Source of the DNA: Nocardioides kongjuensis
GTDB lineage: Bacteria; Actinomycetota; Actinomycetes; Propionibacteriales; Nocardioidaceae
DNA length: 64,000 bases
Reading direction: 5' to 3'
Assembly: GCF_013409625.1 (NCBI RefSeq)
Contig: NZ_JACCBF010000001.1
Coordinates: 4,095,001 to 4,159,000 of the forward strand
The notes below the pieces were generated by a model. That model saw nothing but the letters and a program-made list of their open reading frames with translations, searched no databases and was not told the DNA's origin. Position numbers and translations under genes: made by a program. Of this stretch, positions 9,493 through 18,243 are shown in pieces (positions within the stretch are counted from its first letter, which is position 1; each line of letters opens with the position of its first letter).

Positions 9493-9822
9493 GTGGCCGA
9501 CAACATCTCCGCCGTGACCGACGCCGAGTTCGACGCTCAGGTCCTCAAGTCCGACAAGCCCGTCCTCGTGGACTTCTGGGCCGAGTGGTGCGGTCCGTGC
9601 CGCCAGGTCGCCCCGATCCTCGACGAGATCGCCGGCGCCCACGGCGACAAGATCACGTTCTTCAAGATGAACGTCGACGAGAACCCCGTCACCCCGGCGT
9701 CGTACCGCGTCACCGGCATCCCGACGATCAACGTCTACCAGGGCGGCGAGGTCGTGAAGACCATCGTCGGTGCCCGCCCGAAGGCCGCGATCCTCAACGA
9801 GCTCGCCGACTTCATCAACTGA
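9493..9822 (+). CDS. trxA: thioredoxin
   Basis: A 109-residue protein disulfide reductant of the cytoplasm. The active site WCGPC is at C33 and C36, with the cis-proline loop TGIPT later in the fold. The GTG at 9493 was chosen because AAGGGG lies about eight bases upstream and it gives a standard-length thioredoxin; a longer in-frame start at 9421 would overlap trxB. A strong terminator follows. Confidence 0.96.
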   Translation: MADNISAVTDAEFDAQVLKSDKPVLVDFWAEWCGPCRQVAPILDEIAGAHGDKITFFKMNVDENPVTPASYRVTGIPTINVYQGGEVVKTIVGARPKAAILNELADFIN

Positions 9823-9846
9823 CGTCGCAGCGGCGTCAGCCCCGAC

Positions 9847-9875
9847 AGCCCCCGGTCATCTGGCCGGGGGCTTTC
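9847..9875 (+). terminator. rho-independent terminator after trxA
   Basis: Perfect nine-base stem AGCCCCCGG / CCGGGGGCT (9847-9855 with 9864-9872), eight-base loop, followed by a short T-containing stretch (TTTCGCATT). It ends the sigM-trxA transcription block. Confidence 0.8.
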
Positions 9876-9945
9876 GCATTTCCCCCACCCTGCCTGGCGG
9901 CAGCCCCCAGAATGTCCACGCTCCCGACCGAAGACCGGAGGACCC

Positions 9946-10692
9946 ATGGGGAACCACTCGGCCGTACGACGGCGCCCACCGGACCTCGGGCAGGTGCTCG
10001 CCCGGATGCTCGCCGTCCTGTTCGTCGTCGCCGTCGCCGTGGTCCTCGGGCTGCTGCTCACCGGACGGGACGTACCCCCGCCGGAGGTCACCGCACCGCC
10101 CCGCGCCAGCACGGCGCCGGCCGCCGGCCCCGTCCCGATCGAGGACGCCGAGCGCGCCGCGGTGCTGAGCGCCGCCGCGACCGCGACGGAGCAGGTCGTC
10201 GAGCAGGTCGCCGACCCGAACGCGCTGATGACCCCGCGCTACGCGCGCATCTACCGGCGCACCGTCGGCAGCGACGCCGACCCGGCCGCGCACGCCACCG
10301 TCGTCGGCACCGGCCTGGTCGGGATCGACCGGGAGCAGGCCGACGTGCTGGTCCTCCTCGACCGCACCGACGCCGAGCCGGAGAACGTCCTGGTGCACCT
10401 GCGCCGTGACCGCGGCAGCTGGCGCGTCGACGACCTGGCGCCCCTCACCGCTCCGGCCGAGCACCTCGACGAGCCGGACCCGACCCGCGGCGACCTGCTC
10501 GCCGCGGCCACGCAGGCAGCCGCGCAGGAGGTGGCGGGGGAGGTGCTCGCCGCCGGCGTCGCGACGTACGACACCACGACCGCGAGCGTGCTGGCCGTCA
10601 CCGAGGACCAGCGGCTCCGGGTCGCGATGAGGCTCGTCGACGGGACCTGGCGCGCGAAGGTGTCCGCGCTGGAGCCGGTCAGCGCCGACTGA
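9946..10692 (+). CDS. membrane-anchored protein of unknown function
   Basis: A 248-residue protein that I do not recognise by family. GGAGGACCC precedes the ATG. An N-terminal cytoplasmic stretch of about 20 residues is followed by one transmembrane helix (MLAVLFVVAVAVVLGLLL, residues 23-40), then an extracytoplasmic alpha/beta region of about 200 residues that reads like an NTF2-like or Mce-associated accessory fold, which is only an impression. Its 3' end overlaps the convergent acetyltransferase gene by 14 bases. It takes part of the place where mycobacteria have cwlM between trxA and the par genes. Confidence 0.75.
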   Translation: MGNHSAVRRRPPDLGQVLARMLAVLFVVAVAVVLGLLLTGRDVPPPEVTAPPRASTAPAAGPVPIEDAERAAVLSAAATATEQVVEQVADPNALMTPRYARIYRRTVGSDADPAAHATVVGTGLVGIDREQADVLVLLDRTDAEPENVLVHLRRDRGSWRVDDLAPLTAPAEHLDEPDPTRGDLLAAATQAAAQEVAGEVLAAGVATYDTTTASVLAVTEDQRLRVAMRLVDGTWRAKVSALEPVSAD

Positions 10693-11332
10693 TCGGCGTC
10701 GGGGCGTGCTTGGGCCGTCGTACGACGCCCACCAGCCGCTCCCAGGCCGCCTCGACCTCGCCGCGCCAGGTGACCAGCGAGCGCATCTCCATCCGCATCC
10801 GCGGCGTGACCGGGTGTGCGCGCTGGGTCTTGAACCCGACCCGGGCCAGGAAGTCCGCCGGCACGACGCACTCGGGGACCCGGCTCGGCACTCGGCGTCC
10901 GGTGCGGGCGAAGGCCTCCACCGCCCGGATCCCGTCGCGCCCGACCAGGTCGCGGGCCATGCCCTGGACGAGCAGCCGCCCGATCCCGCCGCGCGTGTGG
11001 TCGGGGCGCACCCACGCGGTGGTGAGCAGGACCGCGTCCGCGGACACGGGGGCCGTGGGAAAGGCGGCCGCACCCGGCACGTAGGAGGCCGGCGCGTAGA
11101 CGACGTAGCCCACCGGCCGGCCGTCGACGAGCGCGACCCGGCCGCAGGAGCCCCACTCGCGCAGCAGCTCGGAGACCCAGGCCTCCTTCTCGGCCGCACG
11201 CTCCTCGGCATCCAGGCGCTGGCGGTGCACCGGCTCGCGCTCCCAGAACAGGCAGGTGCGGCACGGCGCGTCCGCGTCGCGGAACAGGGCGTCGAGCAGG
11301 TCGAGCGTGAGGGGGACCGTGGTCCGGGCCAC
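10679..11332 (-). CDS. GNAT family N-acetyltransferase
   Basis: A 217-residue protein with a GNAT core: beta-strand VALVDGRPVGYVVY, then LLTTAWVRPDHTRGGIGRLLVQGMARDL, whose RGGIGRLL segment is the acetyl-CoA pyrophosphate-binding loop. The N-terminal DAPCRTCLFWE contains a Cys-x-x-Cys pair, seen in related actinobacterial acetyltransferases of origin regions. The substrate is not predictable. GTG start at 11332; convergent with the preceding gene and divergent from the aminotransferase, 56 bases away. Confidence 0.85.
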   Translation of the reverse strand: MARTTVPLTLDLLDALFRDADAPCRTCLFWEREPVHRQRLDAEERAAEKEAWVSELLREWGSCGRVALVDGRPVGYVVYAPASYVPGAAAFPTAPVSADAVLLTTAWVRPDHTRGGIGRLLVQGMARDLVGRDGIRAVEAFARTGRRVPSRVPECVVPADFLARVGFKTQRAHPVTPRMRMEMRSLVTWRGEVEAAWERLVGVVRRPKHAPTPISRR

Positions 11333-11388
11333 GTCATCGATCCTACGACGGTGAGCGAGCCGGAAACCGGTGGCGCGGACCTGAGAGA

Positions 11389-12612
11389 ATGCGGTTCGTG
11401 CGCAAGATCCGCCAGAGCCAGAAGCTCCGCAACGTCCGCTACGACGTCCGGGGACCGATCCTCGTCGAGGCCCAGCGCCTCGAGGCCGAGGGTCACAAGA
11501 TCCTCAAGCTCAACATCGGCAACCCGGCACCGTTCGGCTTCGAGGCACCCGAGGCGATCGTGGCCGACATGGTGCACAACCTGCCCGAGGCCCAGGGCTA
11601 CTCCGACTCGCGCGGCATCTACTCCGCCCGCACCGCCGTCGCGCAGTTCTACCAGTCGCGTGGCCTCAAGGACACCGCCGTCGAGGACGTCTTCATCGGC
11701 AACGGCGTCTCCGAGATGATCTCGATGGTCCTGCAGGCCTTCCTCGACGACGGCAACGAGATCCTCGTCCCGGCGCCCGACTACCCGCTGTGGACCGGCG
11801 CCGTGTCGCTGTCCGGCGGTACGCCGGTCCACTACCGGTGCGACGAGGAGAACGGCTGGATGCCGGACCTCGAGGACATCGAGTCGAAGATCACCGAGAA
11901 CACGCACGGCCTGGTGATCATCAACCCCAACAACCCCACCGGCGCCGTCTACAGCAAGGAGATGGTCGCCAAGCTGGTCGACATCGCCCGGCGCCACGAC
12001 CTGGTCGTCTTCGCCGACGAGATCTACGAGAAGATCCTGTTCGACGACGCCGAGCACCACCACGCCGCCGCGGCCGCCGGCAACGACGTCCTCTGCCTCA
12101 CCTTCAGCGGCCTGTCCAAGGCCTACCGGGTCTGCGGCTACCGCGCCGGCTGGGTGATGATCTCCGGTCCCAAGGAGCTCGCCGAGGACTTCCTCGAGGG
12201 CCTCACCACGCTCTCCAACATGCGCATGTGCGCCAACGTCCCGGCCCAGCACGCCATCCAGACCGCGCTCGGGGGCTACCAGTCGATCAACGAGCTGATC
12301 GTCCCCGGCGGCCGGTTCTACGAGCAGGCGATGCTCGCCGACAGGCTGCTCAACGAGATCCCCGGCGTCTCCTCGGTGCGCCCACGCGGCGCGCTCTACT
12401 GCTTCCCGCGCCTGGACCCCGAGATCTACCCGATCGAGGACGACGAGGCGTTCGTCATCGAGCTGCTGCGCGCCAAGAAGATCCTGGTCACCCACGGCAC
12501 CGGCTTCAACTGGTTCGCGCCCGACCACTTCCGCCTGGTCACGCTGCCCGACGTCGAGGTGCTCGAGGAGGCGATCGGCCGGATCGCGGACTTCCTCGCC
12601 GCCCGCCGCTGA
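11389..12612 (+). CDS. AlaA-type class I aminotransferase (alanine transaminase family)
   Basis: A 407-residue PLP enzyme of fold type I, probably interconverting pyruvate and glutamate with alanine and 2-oxoglutarate. The N-terminal KLRNVRYDVRGPILVEA followed by LKLNIGNPAPFGFEAP is characteristic of AlaA-like enzymes. Other landmarks are NPNNPTGAVYS, FADEIYEKILFDD and the PLP-lysine region TFSGLSKAYRVCGYRAGW. ATG 11389 or GTG 11398 could start translation. It is followed by the acyltransferase gene with a 56-base gap. Confidence 0.88.
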   Translation: MRFVRKIRQSQKLRNVRYDVRGPILVEAQRLEAEGHKILKLNIGNPAPFGFEAPEAIVADMVHNLPEAQGYSDSRGIYSARTAVAQFYQSRGLKDTAVEDVFIGNGVSEMISMVLQAFLDDGNEILVPAPDYPLWTGAVSLSGGTPVHYRCDEENGWMPDLEDIESKITENTHGLVIINPNNPTGAVYSKEMVAKLVDIARRHDLVVFADEIYEKILFDDAEHHHAAAAAGNDVLCLTFSGLSKAYRVCGYRAGWVMISGPKELAEDFLEGLTTLSNMRMCANVPAQHAIQTALGGYQSINELIVPGGRFYEQAMLADRLLNEIPGVSSVRPRGALYCFPRLDPEIYPIEDDEAFVIELLRAKKILVTHGTGFNWFAPDHFRLVTLPDVEVLEEAIGRIADFLAARR

Positions 12613-12668
12613 CGCTCACCACCCGGCACCGTCTGGGCCGGACACCGGCCGCCTGTCAGAATCTGGCC

Positions 12669-13436
12669 ATGCTCGACATCACCTACCCGCCCGTCATCGT
12701 CACCGCCAAGGTGCTCTTCAAGCTGATGCGGCAGAAGGTGGTCGTGTCGGGCTCGGAGAACGTGCCCCGCAAGGGCGGCGCGCTGATGGCGATCAACCAC
12801 ACCGGCTACATCGACTTCATCTACGCCGGCGCGGGTGCCGAGCCGCAGAAGCGGCTGGTCCGGTTCATGATCAAGAAGGAGATGATGGACGCGCCGGGCG
12901 TGGGTCACCTGCTCCGGTCCTTCCACCACATCCGGGTCGACCGCTCCTCCGGCGTGCAGGCCATGAAGGACGCGCTGGCCTACCTCAAGGCCGGCGAGGT
13001 CGTCGGCATCTACCCCGAGGCCACGATCTCGCGCTCCTTCGAGATCAAGGAGCTCAAGTCCGGTGCCGCGCGGATCGCCGCCGACGCCGGCGTACCGCTC
13101 ATCCCGGTCATCGTCTGGGGCGCGCACCGGCTGATGACCAAGGACCACCCGAAGGACTTCTCGCGCTCGGCCAAGACGATCATCGTCAAGGTCGGCGAGC
13201 CGCTGCACCCCACCGGCGAGGACGTCGAGGCCGAGACCGCCGAGCTGCGCGCCGTCATGCAGCGGATGCTCGACGAGGTCATCGCCGAGTACCCCGAGGC
13301 CGAGAAGGCGCCCGGCAGCTGGTGGACGCCCGCCCGCTTCGGCGGCTCCGCCCCCACCCCCGACGAGGCCGACGCGCTCGACAAGGCCGAGCTGCGGGCC
13401 CGGGCCGCCAAGCGGGCCGCCAAGAAGGCCGGCTGA
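12669..13436 (+). CDS. PlsC-type 1-acylglycerol-3-phosphate O-acyltransferase family protein
   Basis: A 255-residue lysophospholipid acyltransferase family member at the cytoplasmic membrane face. The catalytic HX4D is at H44 and D49 (NHTGYIDF), the substrate-binding FHHIRVDRSS follows, and the YPEATISRS block corresponds to the conserved EGTRS motif with a variant glutamate-threonine region. The C-terminus is lysine/alanine-rich. The native acyl acceptor is probably lysophosphatidate but this is inferred from the family. Ten bases separate it from the response regulator. Confidence 0.85.
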   Translation: MLDITYPPVIVTAKVLFKLMRQKVVVSGSENVPRKGGALMAINHTGYIDFIYAGAGAEPQKRLVRFMIKKEMMDAPGVGHLLRSFHHIRVDRSSGVQAMKDALAYLKAGEVVGIYPEATISRSFEIKELKSGAARIAADAGVPLIPVIVWGAHRLMTKDHPKDFSRSAKTIIVKVGEPLHPTGEDVEAETAELRAVMQRMLDEVIAEYPEAEKAPGSWWTPARFGGSAPTPDEADALDKAELRARAAKRAAKKAG

Positions 13437-13446
13437 CACCGTCGTC

Positions 13447-14115
13447 GTGGAGTCGCCGCTGGTCCTGCTGGTCGAGGACGACGACGACCTGCGTACGACG
13501 ACACGGCTGGTCCTCGAGTCACGCGGCTTCCGCGTGGTCACCGCTGCCGACGGCGAGGCCGGGTGGACGACGTACCTCACCCAGCCGGTGGACCTCGCCG
13601 TCGTCGACGTGGTGCTGCCCCAGCTGGACGGGCTGCGGCTGACCGAGCGGATCCGGGCCGACGGCGACCTGCCGGTGCTGCTGCTCACCGCCCGTGACCT
13701 GCCCCGCGACCAGGTCGTCGGCTTCGACGCCGGAGCGGACGACTACGTCGTGAAGCCGTTCGACGGCGACGTGCTGGAGGCGCGGCTGCGCTCGCTGCTG
13801 CGCCGGCGCGGTGGCTCGGCTCCTGCGCGGGTCGTCGAGCGCGACGGGCTGCGCGTCGACGTCGACGGGATGACGGTCGAGCGCGACGGCGTACCGGTGG
13901 AGCTGTCGGCCACGGAGTTCCGGCTGCTCACCGCGTTCCTCGACAACGCCGGCATCGTGCTCGGCCGCACCCGGCTGCTCGAGCTGGTCTGGGGGAGTGC
14001 CACCTGGGGCGACCCGCACGTCGTGGACGTGACCGTGCAGCGGCTGCGCGCCAAGATCGGCGCCGAGCAGGTGGTCACCGTGCGGGGCGCGGGCTACAAG
14101 ATGGCGCGGGCCTGA
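13447..14115 (+). CDS. OmpR/PhoB-family response regulator
   Basis: A 222-residue two-component regulator. The receiver domain (about residues 4-115) has the acidic pocket EDDDD, the phospho-acceptor D54 in VVDVVLP, the switch threonine in LLLTARD and the lysine in YVVKPFDG. The winged-helix DNA-binding domain (about 130-220) ends with VTVQRLRAKIGAEQVVTVRGAGYKM. Two bases separate it from its kinase partner gene, so they form one operon. Targets are unknown; the neighbouring lipoprotein gene is one candidate. Confidence 0.92.
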   Translation: MESPLVLLVEDDDDLRTTTRLVLESRGFRVVTAADGEAGWTTYLTQPVDLAVVDVVLPQLDGLRLTERIRADGDLPVLLLTARDLPRDQVVGFDAGADDYVVKPFDGDVLEARLRSLLRRRGGSAPARVVERDGLRVDVDGMTVERDGVPVELSATEFRLLTAFLDNAGIVLGRTRLLELVWGSATWGDPHVVDVTVQRLRAKIGAEQVVTVRGAGYKMARA

Positions 14116-14117
14116 CC

Positions 14118-15338
14118 GTGCCCTCCGCACCGGCCGGCTGGCGGCACTCGCTGCGGACCCGGATCACCGTCGCCGTGGTCGGCGCCGCCACGGCGACCCT
14201 CGTGGGCGTCGGCGTGGTCGTCGACCACCAGTCGGCCGTGGACGCCCGCGACCGGCTGCGCACCCAGGCGCTGACCGAGCTCGACGCCGGGATCGCGGTC
14301 CTCGAGGTCACCTCCACGCTGCGCTACGACCTGTCCCTGGACCCGGCCCGGGTGCCCGGTCCGCTCCGGGCCTCCCTGCCGGCCGCAGGGGAGGACCGGG
14401 CGGCGACGTACTACGCCGACGACCGGATGTGGGCGGCCCGGCGCCTGTCGTCCGACCGGGTCGCGAGCGTGGCGCTGGACGACGGGCCGGTGCGGGCGGC
14501 CCGCGCCTCCCTGCGGCGGCGGATGCTGGTCGCGGCCGGTGCGGTGCTGCCGCTGACCGCACTGGTGGGGCTGCTCGTGGGTGCTGGGCTGAGCCGTCGA
14601 TTGCGACGGGCAGCCGGCGCGGCCGAGGTGATCAGCCACGGCGGCACGGCGCGCTGCACCGTCGGCGGCCGCGACGAGGTGGCCGCCCTGTCCCGGGCCG
14701 TCGACGCCATGGCCGACGCCCTAGAGCGAAGGTTCCACGTGGAACAAGCGTTCTCCGCCGACGTCGCCCACGAGCTCCGCACCCCGGTCGCCGCACTCGT
14801 CAGCGCCAGCGAGCTGCTGCCGCCCGGCGAGACCACCGACCTGACCCGCGCCCTGGTCGCCCGGCTGCGCCGCCTGGTCGAGGACCTGCTCGAGGTGGCC
14901 CGTCTCGACAGCGGCGCCGAGGAGGTCGCCCTGTCGGTGCACCGGCTCGGCTCCCTGGTCCCCGGCGCGTCAGTCGTCCGCGACGCCGACGTGCTGGTCG
15001 ACCCGCGCCGGGTCGAGCGGATCGTCACCAACCTGGTCGCCAACGCCGAGCGGCACGGTGGCGGACTGACGCAGCTGCGGGTGGACGGGCCACGGGTCGT
15101 CGTGCGCGACGGGGGAGCGGGCTTCCCCGCCGACGTGCTGGCCGCCGGCGCGATCCGGTTCCACAGCGCCGGCCAGGGCACCGGCCTGGGCCTCACCATC
15201 GTGCAGGGCCAGGCCCGGGCCCTCGGCGCCACGGTGACGATGAGGAACCCACCCACCGGCGGCGCCGAGGTCGTGGTCGGCTTTCAGGAGCCGGGGCCCA
15301 GCTCGGGGTCGACCGGGTCCACCGTCTGCAGCGGGTAG
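14118..15338 (+). CDS. sensor histidine kinase
   Basis: A 406-residue membrane histidine kinase paired with the preceding regulator. Helix 1 covers about residues 15-37, an extracytoplasmic loop of about 100 residues follows, helix 2 lies near residues 135-157, then a HAMP-like segment. The H-box VAHELRTP places the phospho-histidine at H218; the ATPase domain has NLVANAERHG (N-box), GGAGF and GTGLGLTI. A parS-like palindrome is embedded in codons just before the H-box (14732-14745). The 3' end overlaps the convergent lipoprotein gene by 55 bases. Confidence 0.9.
   Translation: MPSAPAGWRHSLRTRITVAVVGAATATLVGVGVVVDHQSAVDARDRLRTQALTELDAGIAVLEVTSTLRYDLSLDPARVPGPLRASLPAAGEDRAATYYADDRMWAARRLSSDRVASVALDDGPVRAARASLRRRMLVAAGAVLPLTALVGLLVGAGLSRRLRRAAGAAEVISHGGTARCTVGGRDEVAALSRAVDAMADALERRFHVEQAFSADVAHELRTPVAALVSASELLPPGETTDLTRALVARLRRLVEDLLEVARLDSGAEEVALSVHRLGSLVPGASVVRDADVLVDPRRVERIVTNLVANAERHGGGLTQLRVDGPRVVVRDGGAGFPADVLAAGAIRFHSAGQGTGLGLTIVQGQARALGATVTMRNPPTGGAEVVVGFQEPGPSSGSTGSTVCSG
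14732..14745. promoter_or_regulatory. parS-like palindrome inside the histidine kinase gene
   Basis: GTTCCACGTGGAAC is a perfect 14-base palindrome differing symmetrically at two positions from the bacterial parS consensus GTTTCACGTGAAAC. It encodes the FHVEQ part of the kinase. It lies 1.3 kb from the parB end and may be a weaker ParB site. Confidence 0.5.
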
Positions 15339-15817
15339 GTCTGCCGGGCCTGCATCCCGTCAGGGACCGGGCCCCGGACGGTGATGGTGATCCTCCCGTA
15401 CGTCGCCGACGCCTCGCCCTCGACGATGTCCGAGACCACGACCTTGGCCGGCACGCTCACGTCGGTGCCCTCCGCGCAGCTCGGGTCGCAGTCGTTGGCC
15501 ACGAGCGTCCCGGTCGCCGTCGCCTCGTCCGCGCCCCAGTCCGTCCAGGCCAGGTCGGTCAGGCTCTGGTTGCCGTCGGCGCAGGCGACGGTGACCGACG
15601 CCGGACTGGCCACGGGCTCACCGACGCAGTCGAGGATGTAGGTCACCGCGGCCCGGGCCGCGACGGCCGGATCGGTGGCGGCCGTCGTACCTGACCCGGC
15701 GCCGGGGCGCGCCTGCACCGGGGCGTCGTCCTCGACCCCGCAGGCGGCGAGGGCGCCGAGCGAGAGGACCAGGGACCCCGCCAGGGCGGCGGAGCGGCGG
15801 GTGCGCAGGATGTTCAT
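15284..15817 (-). CDS. putative lipoprotein of unknown function
   Basis: A 177-residue secreted protein with a lipoprotein signal peptide: arginine-rich start, hydrophobic core and lipobox LAAC with the acylated cysteine at residue 26. A flexible Ala/Gly/Thr-rich segment is followed by a compact domain containing two probable cysteine pairs (YILDCVGEP, VTVACADGN, ANDCDPSCAEG). No family is recognised. Its 3' end runs 55 bases into the opposing histidine kinase gene, so the two transcripts would be antisense over that stretch. Confidence 0.78.
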   Translation of the reverse strand: MNILRTRRSAALAGSLVLSLGALAACGVEDDAPVQARPGAGSGTTAATDPAVAARAAVTYILDCVGEPVASPASVTVACADGNQSLTDLAWTDWGADEATATGTLVANDCDPSCAEGTDVSVPAKVVVSDIVEGEASATYGRITITVRGPVPDGMQARQTYPLQTVDPVDPELGPGS

Positions 15818-15914
15818 GGGGTTCCGTTCTGCTGGGTGCGCGGCGGATCTCGCCGGCCCGTCCAGCGTCGCGCCCCAGCCTCACACGGCGCCGGCGCGAC
15901 GATCACAGCAGCCT

Positions 15915-15976
15915 CACAGATCGCGTGTCGATTTCGCGATATATCGGCATATCGATCTGTCGCCTTGTCGACAAAT
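15915..15976. repeat. 16-base TCGACA-type repeat tract upstream of the lipoprotein gene
   Basis: Read on the minus strand, three 16-base units begin TCGACAAGGCGACAGA, TCGATATGCCGATATA and TCGCGAAATCGACACG. This is one of the AT-richest stretches of the window. An 18-base piece at 15959-15976 recurs with one mismatch inside dnaA at 22650-22667. The function is unknown; it may be a protein-binding array near the origin. Confidence 0.5.
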
Positions 15977-16001
15977 GGCCACGGGGCGCCCGCGTCACCG
16001 G

Positions 16002-16015
16002 GTTCCACGTGAAAC
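16002..16015. promoter_or_regulatory. parS: parS site downstream of parB
   Basis: GTTCCACGTGAAAC matches the parS consensus at 13 of 14 positions. It lies in the non-coding gap just after the parB terminator and is a predicted ParB loading site for origin segregation. Confidence 0.8.
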
Positions 16016-16016
16016 A

Positions 16017-16044
16017 GGGCGCGACCACCGAGGTGGTCGCGCCC
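16017..16044 (-). terminator. terminator of the parAB end of the rpmH-parB block
   Basis: A perfect 13-base stem (16017-16029 with 16032-16044, arms GGGCGCGACCACC / GGTGGTCGCGCCC) lies 22 bases past the parB stop. On the minus strand it is followed by TGTTTCACG, a short T run that is also part of the parS site. Confidence 0.75.
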
Positions 16045-16066
16045 TGGTCGGGACATCCGGCGTCGG

Positions 16067-17107
16067 TCAGATCGGGCGGTCGTTCCGGTTGCGCGGGTCG
16101 ATCAGGTCGACGATGCGCTGCAGGTCGCCGGTGTTGGCGAACTCGATCGAGATCTTGCCCTTGGCCTTGCCCAGGTCGATCTTGACCCGGGTCTCCAGCC
16201 GGTCGCCGAGCCGCTCGGACAGCTCGCCCAGCCCGGGGGCCTGCGGCTTGGCGCGGCGCGGGCGGGGCGGCGTACCGGTGGTGCCGTCGCCGACCGCGAC
16301 GATCTCCTCGAGGCCACGCACCGAGATGCCCTCGGCGATCACGCGCTGGGCCAGGCGGTCCTGCTGCTCGCTGTCCCCGACCCCCAGGAGGGCACGGGCG
16401 TGGCCGGCGGACAGCACGCCCGCGGCGACCCGGCGCTGGACGGCGGGGGAGAGCTTGAGCAGGCGCAGGGTGTTGCTGATCTGCGGGCGCGAGCGGCCGA
16501 TCCGCTGGGCCAGCTCGTCGTGGGTGCAGGAGAAGTCCTCGAGCAGCTGCTGGTAGGCCGCCGCCTCCTCGAGCGGGTTCAGGTTGCTGCGGTGCAGGTT
16601 CTCCAGCAGCGCGTCGCGGAGCATGTCGGTGTCGTCGGTCTCGCGCACGATCGCGGGGATCGTGCCGAGGCCGGCGGCCTGGGTGGCGCGCCAGCGGCGC
16701 TCGCCCATGACCAGCTCGTAGCTGTCGGTGCCCGTCTTGCGCACCACGACGGGCTGGAGGAGGCCGATCTCCTTGATGGAGTGGACCAGCTCGGCCATCG
16801 CCTCCTCGTCGAAGACGGTCCGCGGGTTGACCGCGTTCGGCGAGATCTGCTCGACGGGCAGCTCGGCGAAGTAGGCACCGTCGACGGGCTGGAGAACCGA
16901 ATCCGCGTTCTGAGCGCCGTTCGTCGAGCCGGTGGACCCAGGTGCCACCGGAGCGCTGGAAGAGGCTCCAGTGGCAAAGTCCGAATTCTGGGCGCCAGGG
17001 TTGACATCCTCGCCTCCGGCCGGGGCAGGTACGGGCGTCGGCGGGGCCGTGGGGATCAGCGAGCCGAGGCCGCGGCCGAGGCCGCGGCGGGGGGCCTGCG
17101 CGTTCAC
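16067..17107 (-). CDS. parB: chromosome-partitioning protein ParB
   Basis: A 346-residue CTP-dependent DNA clamp that loads at parS and spreads over origin DNA. Start GTG 17107 overlaps the parA stop by four bases. The N-terminal [13 protein letters not shown] binds ParA. The CTPase domain includes [22 protein letters not shown] and [30 protein letters not shown] leads to the helix-turn-helix ([19 protein letters not shown]); the C-terminal dimerisation part ends in [16 protein letters not shown]. The Gly/Ala/Ser-rich linker after residue 20 holds two NSDF/NADSV-like repeats. Confidence 0.97.
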   Translation of the reverse strand: MNAQAPRRGLGRGLGSLIPTAPPTPVPAPAGGEDVNPGAQNSDFATGASSSAPVAPGSTGSTNGAQNADSVLQPVDGAYFAELPVEQISPNAVNPRTVFDEEAMAELVHSIKEIGLLQPVVVRKTGTDSYELVMGERRWRATQAAGLGTIPAIVRETDDTDMLRDALLENLHRSNLNPLEEAAAYQQLLEDFSCTHDELAQRIGRSRPQISNTLRLLKLSPAVQRRVAAGVLSAGHARALLGVGDSEQQDRLAQRVIAEGISVRGLEEIVAVGDGTTGTPPRPRRAKPQAPGLGELSERLGDRLETRVKIDLGKAKGKISIEFANTGDLQRIVDLIDPRNRNDRPI

Positions 17108-18243
17108 GAGAGACTCCCTCGGACGACGATCTCGCGCGCTGCTTCGAGGTAGCTGAGTGCTCCCGGCGAGCCCGGGTCGTAGGTCATCACGGTCTGACCG
17201 TACGACGGCGCCTCGGACACCCGCACCGAGCGGGGGATCGCGGTCTTGAGCACCTGGTCGCCGAAGTGCTCGCGCACCTCGGTGGCGACACCGGCGGCCA
17301 GACGCGTGCGGGCGTCGTACATCGTCAGCACGATGGTCGACACGGCGAGCTCCGGGTTGAGGTGGGCGCGCACCATGTCGACGGTCGCGAGCAGCTGGCC
17401 GAGGCCCTCGAGGGCGTAGTACTCCGCCTGGATCGGGATGAGCATCTCCGCACCCGCGACGAGCGCGTTCAAGGTGAGCAGGCCGAGCGAGGGCGGGCAG
17501 TCGATGAAGACGTAGTCGAAGCGGTCCTCCCCGACGGCCTCGGCGGTGCCGATCCGCGGGTGGGCGTCGAGGGCCTTCTTGAGCCGCTGCTCGCGGGCGA
17601 CGACGCTGACCAGCTCGATCTCGGCACCGGCCAGGTCGATGGTCGCGGGGACCACCCACAGGCCGGCCGCGTCGGGGCACGGCTGGGAGATGTCGGAGAT
17701 GGCGACGCCGTCGACCAGGAGCTCGTACGACGACGGGGTGCCCTGGCGGTGCTCGATGTTGAGGGCCGTCGAGGCGTTGCCCTGCGGGTCGAGGTCGATC
17801 ACCAGCACGCGCTGTCCGAGCTGCGTCAGGGCGGCCGCGAGGTTGACGGTCGAGGTGGTCTTGCCGACGCCACCCTTCTGGTTGGCGACCACGAAGACCC
17901 GGGTCTCCGACGGACGGCTCAGCTGCTCCTGTGGGATGCCCGCACGGACCATCACCGTGGCCTGGGCCGCGCGAGCCAGTGGAGTCAGGTCGTCGTCGTA
18001 GCCGGCAGCGCGCTCGGCGAGCTGTGCGGCGGTCAGGGGAGCAGAGGAGGACACGGTGGCCGTCTCACGTGAAACGCCTTCCGTATCGACAGCCCCGGTT
18101 TCACGTGAAACGTGGTCCTCGGTCACTACGGTCCCTTCCGGGGCAGCCTGTGGATAACTTGGGGCGTTCTGTGGAGACTCACGCTCAGCACCCGCCTCCG
18201 GACCGGTGGAAAACCCGGGACCAGGACCCAACGAGTCGCTCAC
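17104..18243 (-). CDS. parA: chromosome-partitioning ATPase ParA (Soj)
   Basis: A 379-residue deviant Walker ATPase that binds DNA non-specifically and pulls ParB-parS complexes. GTG 18243 was chosen because it overlaps the rsmG stop by four bases. The deviant Walker [19 protein letters not shown] is near residue 130, the Walker B is [16 protein letters not shown] and a conserved [13 protein letters not shown] follows. The first 125 residues are a low-complexity extension containing two VSRET repeats that are encoded over and near two parS sites (18062-18075 and 18098-18111). Confidence 0.96.
   Translation of the reverse strand: MSDSLGPGPGFSTGPEAGAERESPQNAPSYPQAAPEGTVVTEDHVSRETGAVDTEGVSRETATVSSSAPLTAAQLAERAAGYDDDLTPLARAAQATVMVRAGIPQEQLSRPSETRVFVVANQKGGVGKTTSTVNLAAALTQLGQRVLVIDLDPQGNASTALNIEHRQGTPSSYELLVDGVAISDISQPCPDAAGLWVVPATIDLAGAEIELVSVVAREQRLKKALDAHPRIGTAEAVGEDRFDYVFIDCPPSLGLLTLNALVAGAEMLIPIQAEYYALEGLGQLLATVDMVRAHLNPELAVSTIVLTMYDARTRLAAGVATEVREHFGDQVLKTAIPRSVRVSEAPSYGQTVMTYDPGSPGALSYLEAAREIVVRGSLS
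18062..18075. promoter_or_regulatory. parS: parS site inside parA (one mismatch)
   Basis: GTCTCACGTGAAAC matches parS at 13 of 14 positions and encodes part of a VSRET repeat in the ParA N-terminal extension, 22 bases from a perfect site. Confidence 0.75.
18098..18111. promoter_or_regulatory. parS: perfect parS site inside parA
   Basis: GTTTCACGTGAAAC matches the bacterial parS consensus exactly. It lies in the coding sequence for the non-conserved ParA N-terminal extension (HVSRE). Confidence 0.92.

Noticed and set aside
9856..12528. 890-residue minus-strand open frame through the acetyltransferase and aminotransferase region
   Set aside because: It switches between fragments of real genes and random composition; the plus-strand aminotransferase and minus-strand acetyltransferase explain the sequence better.
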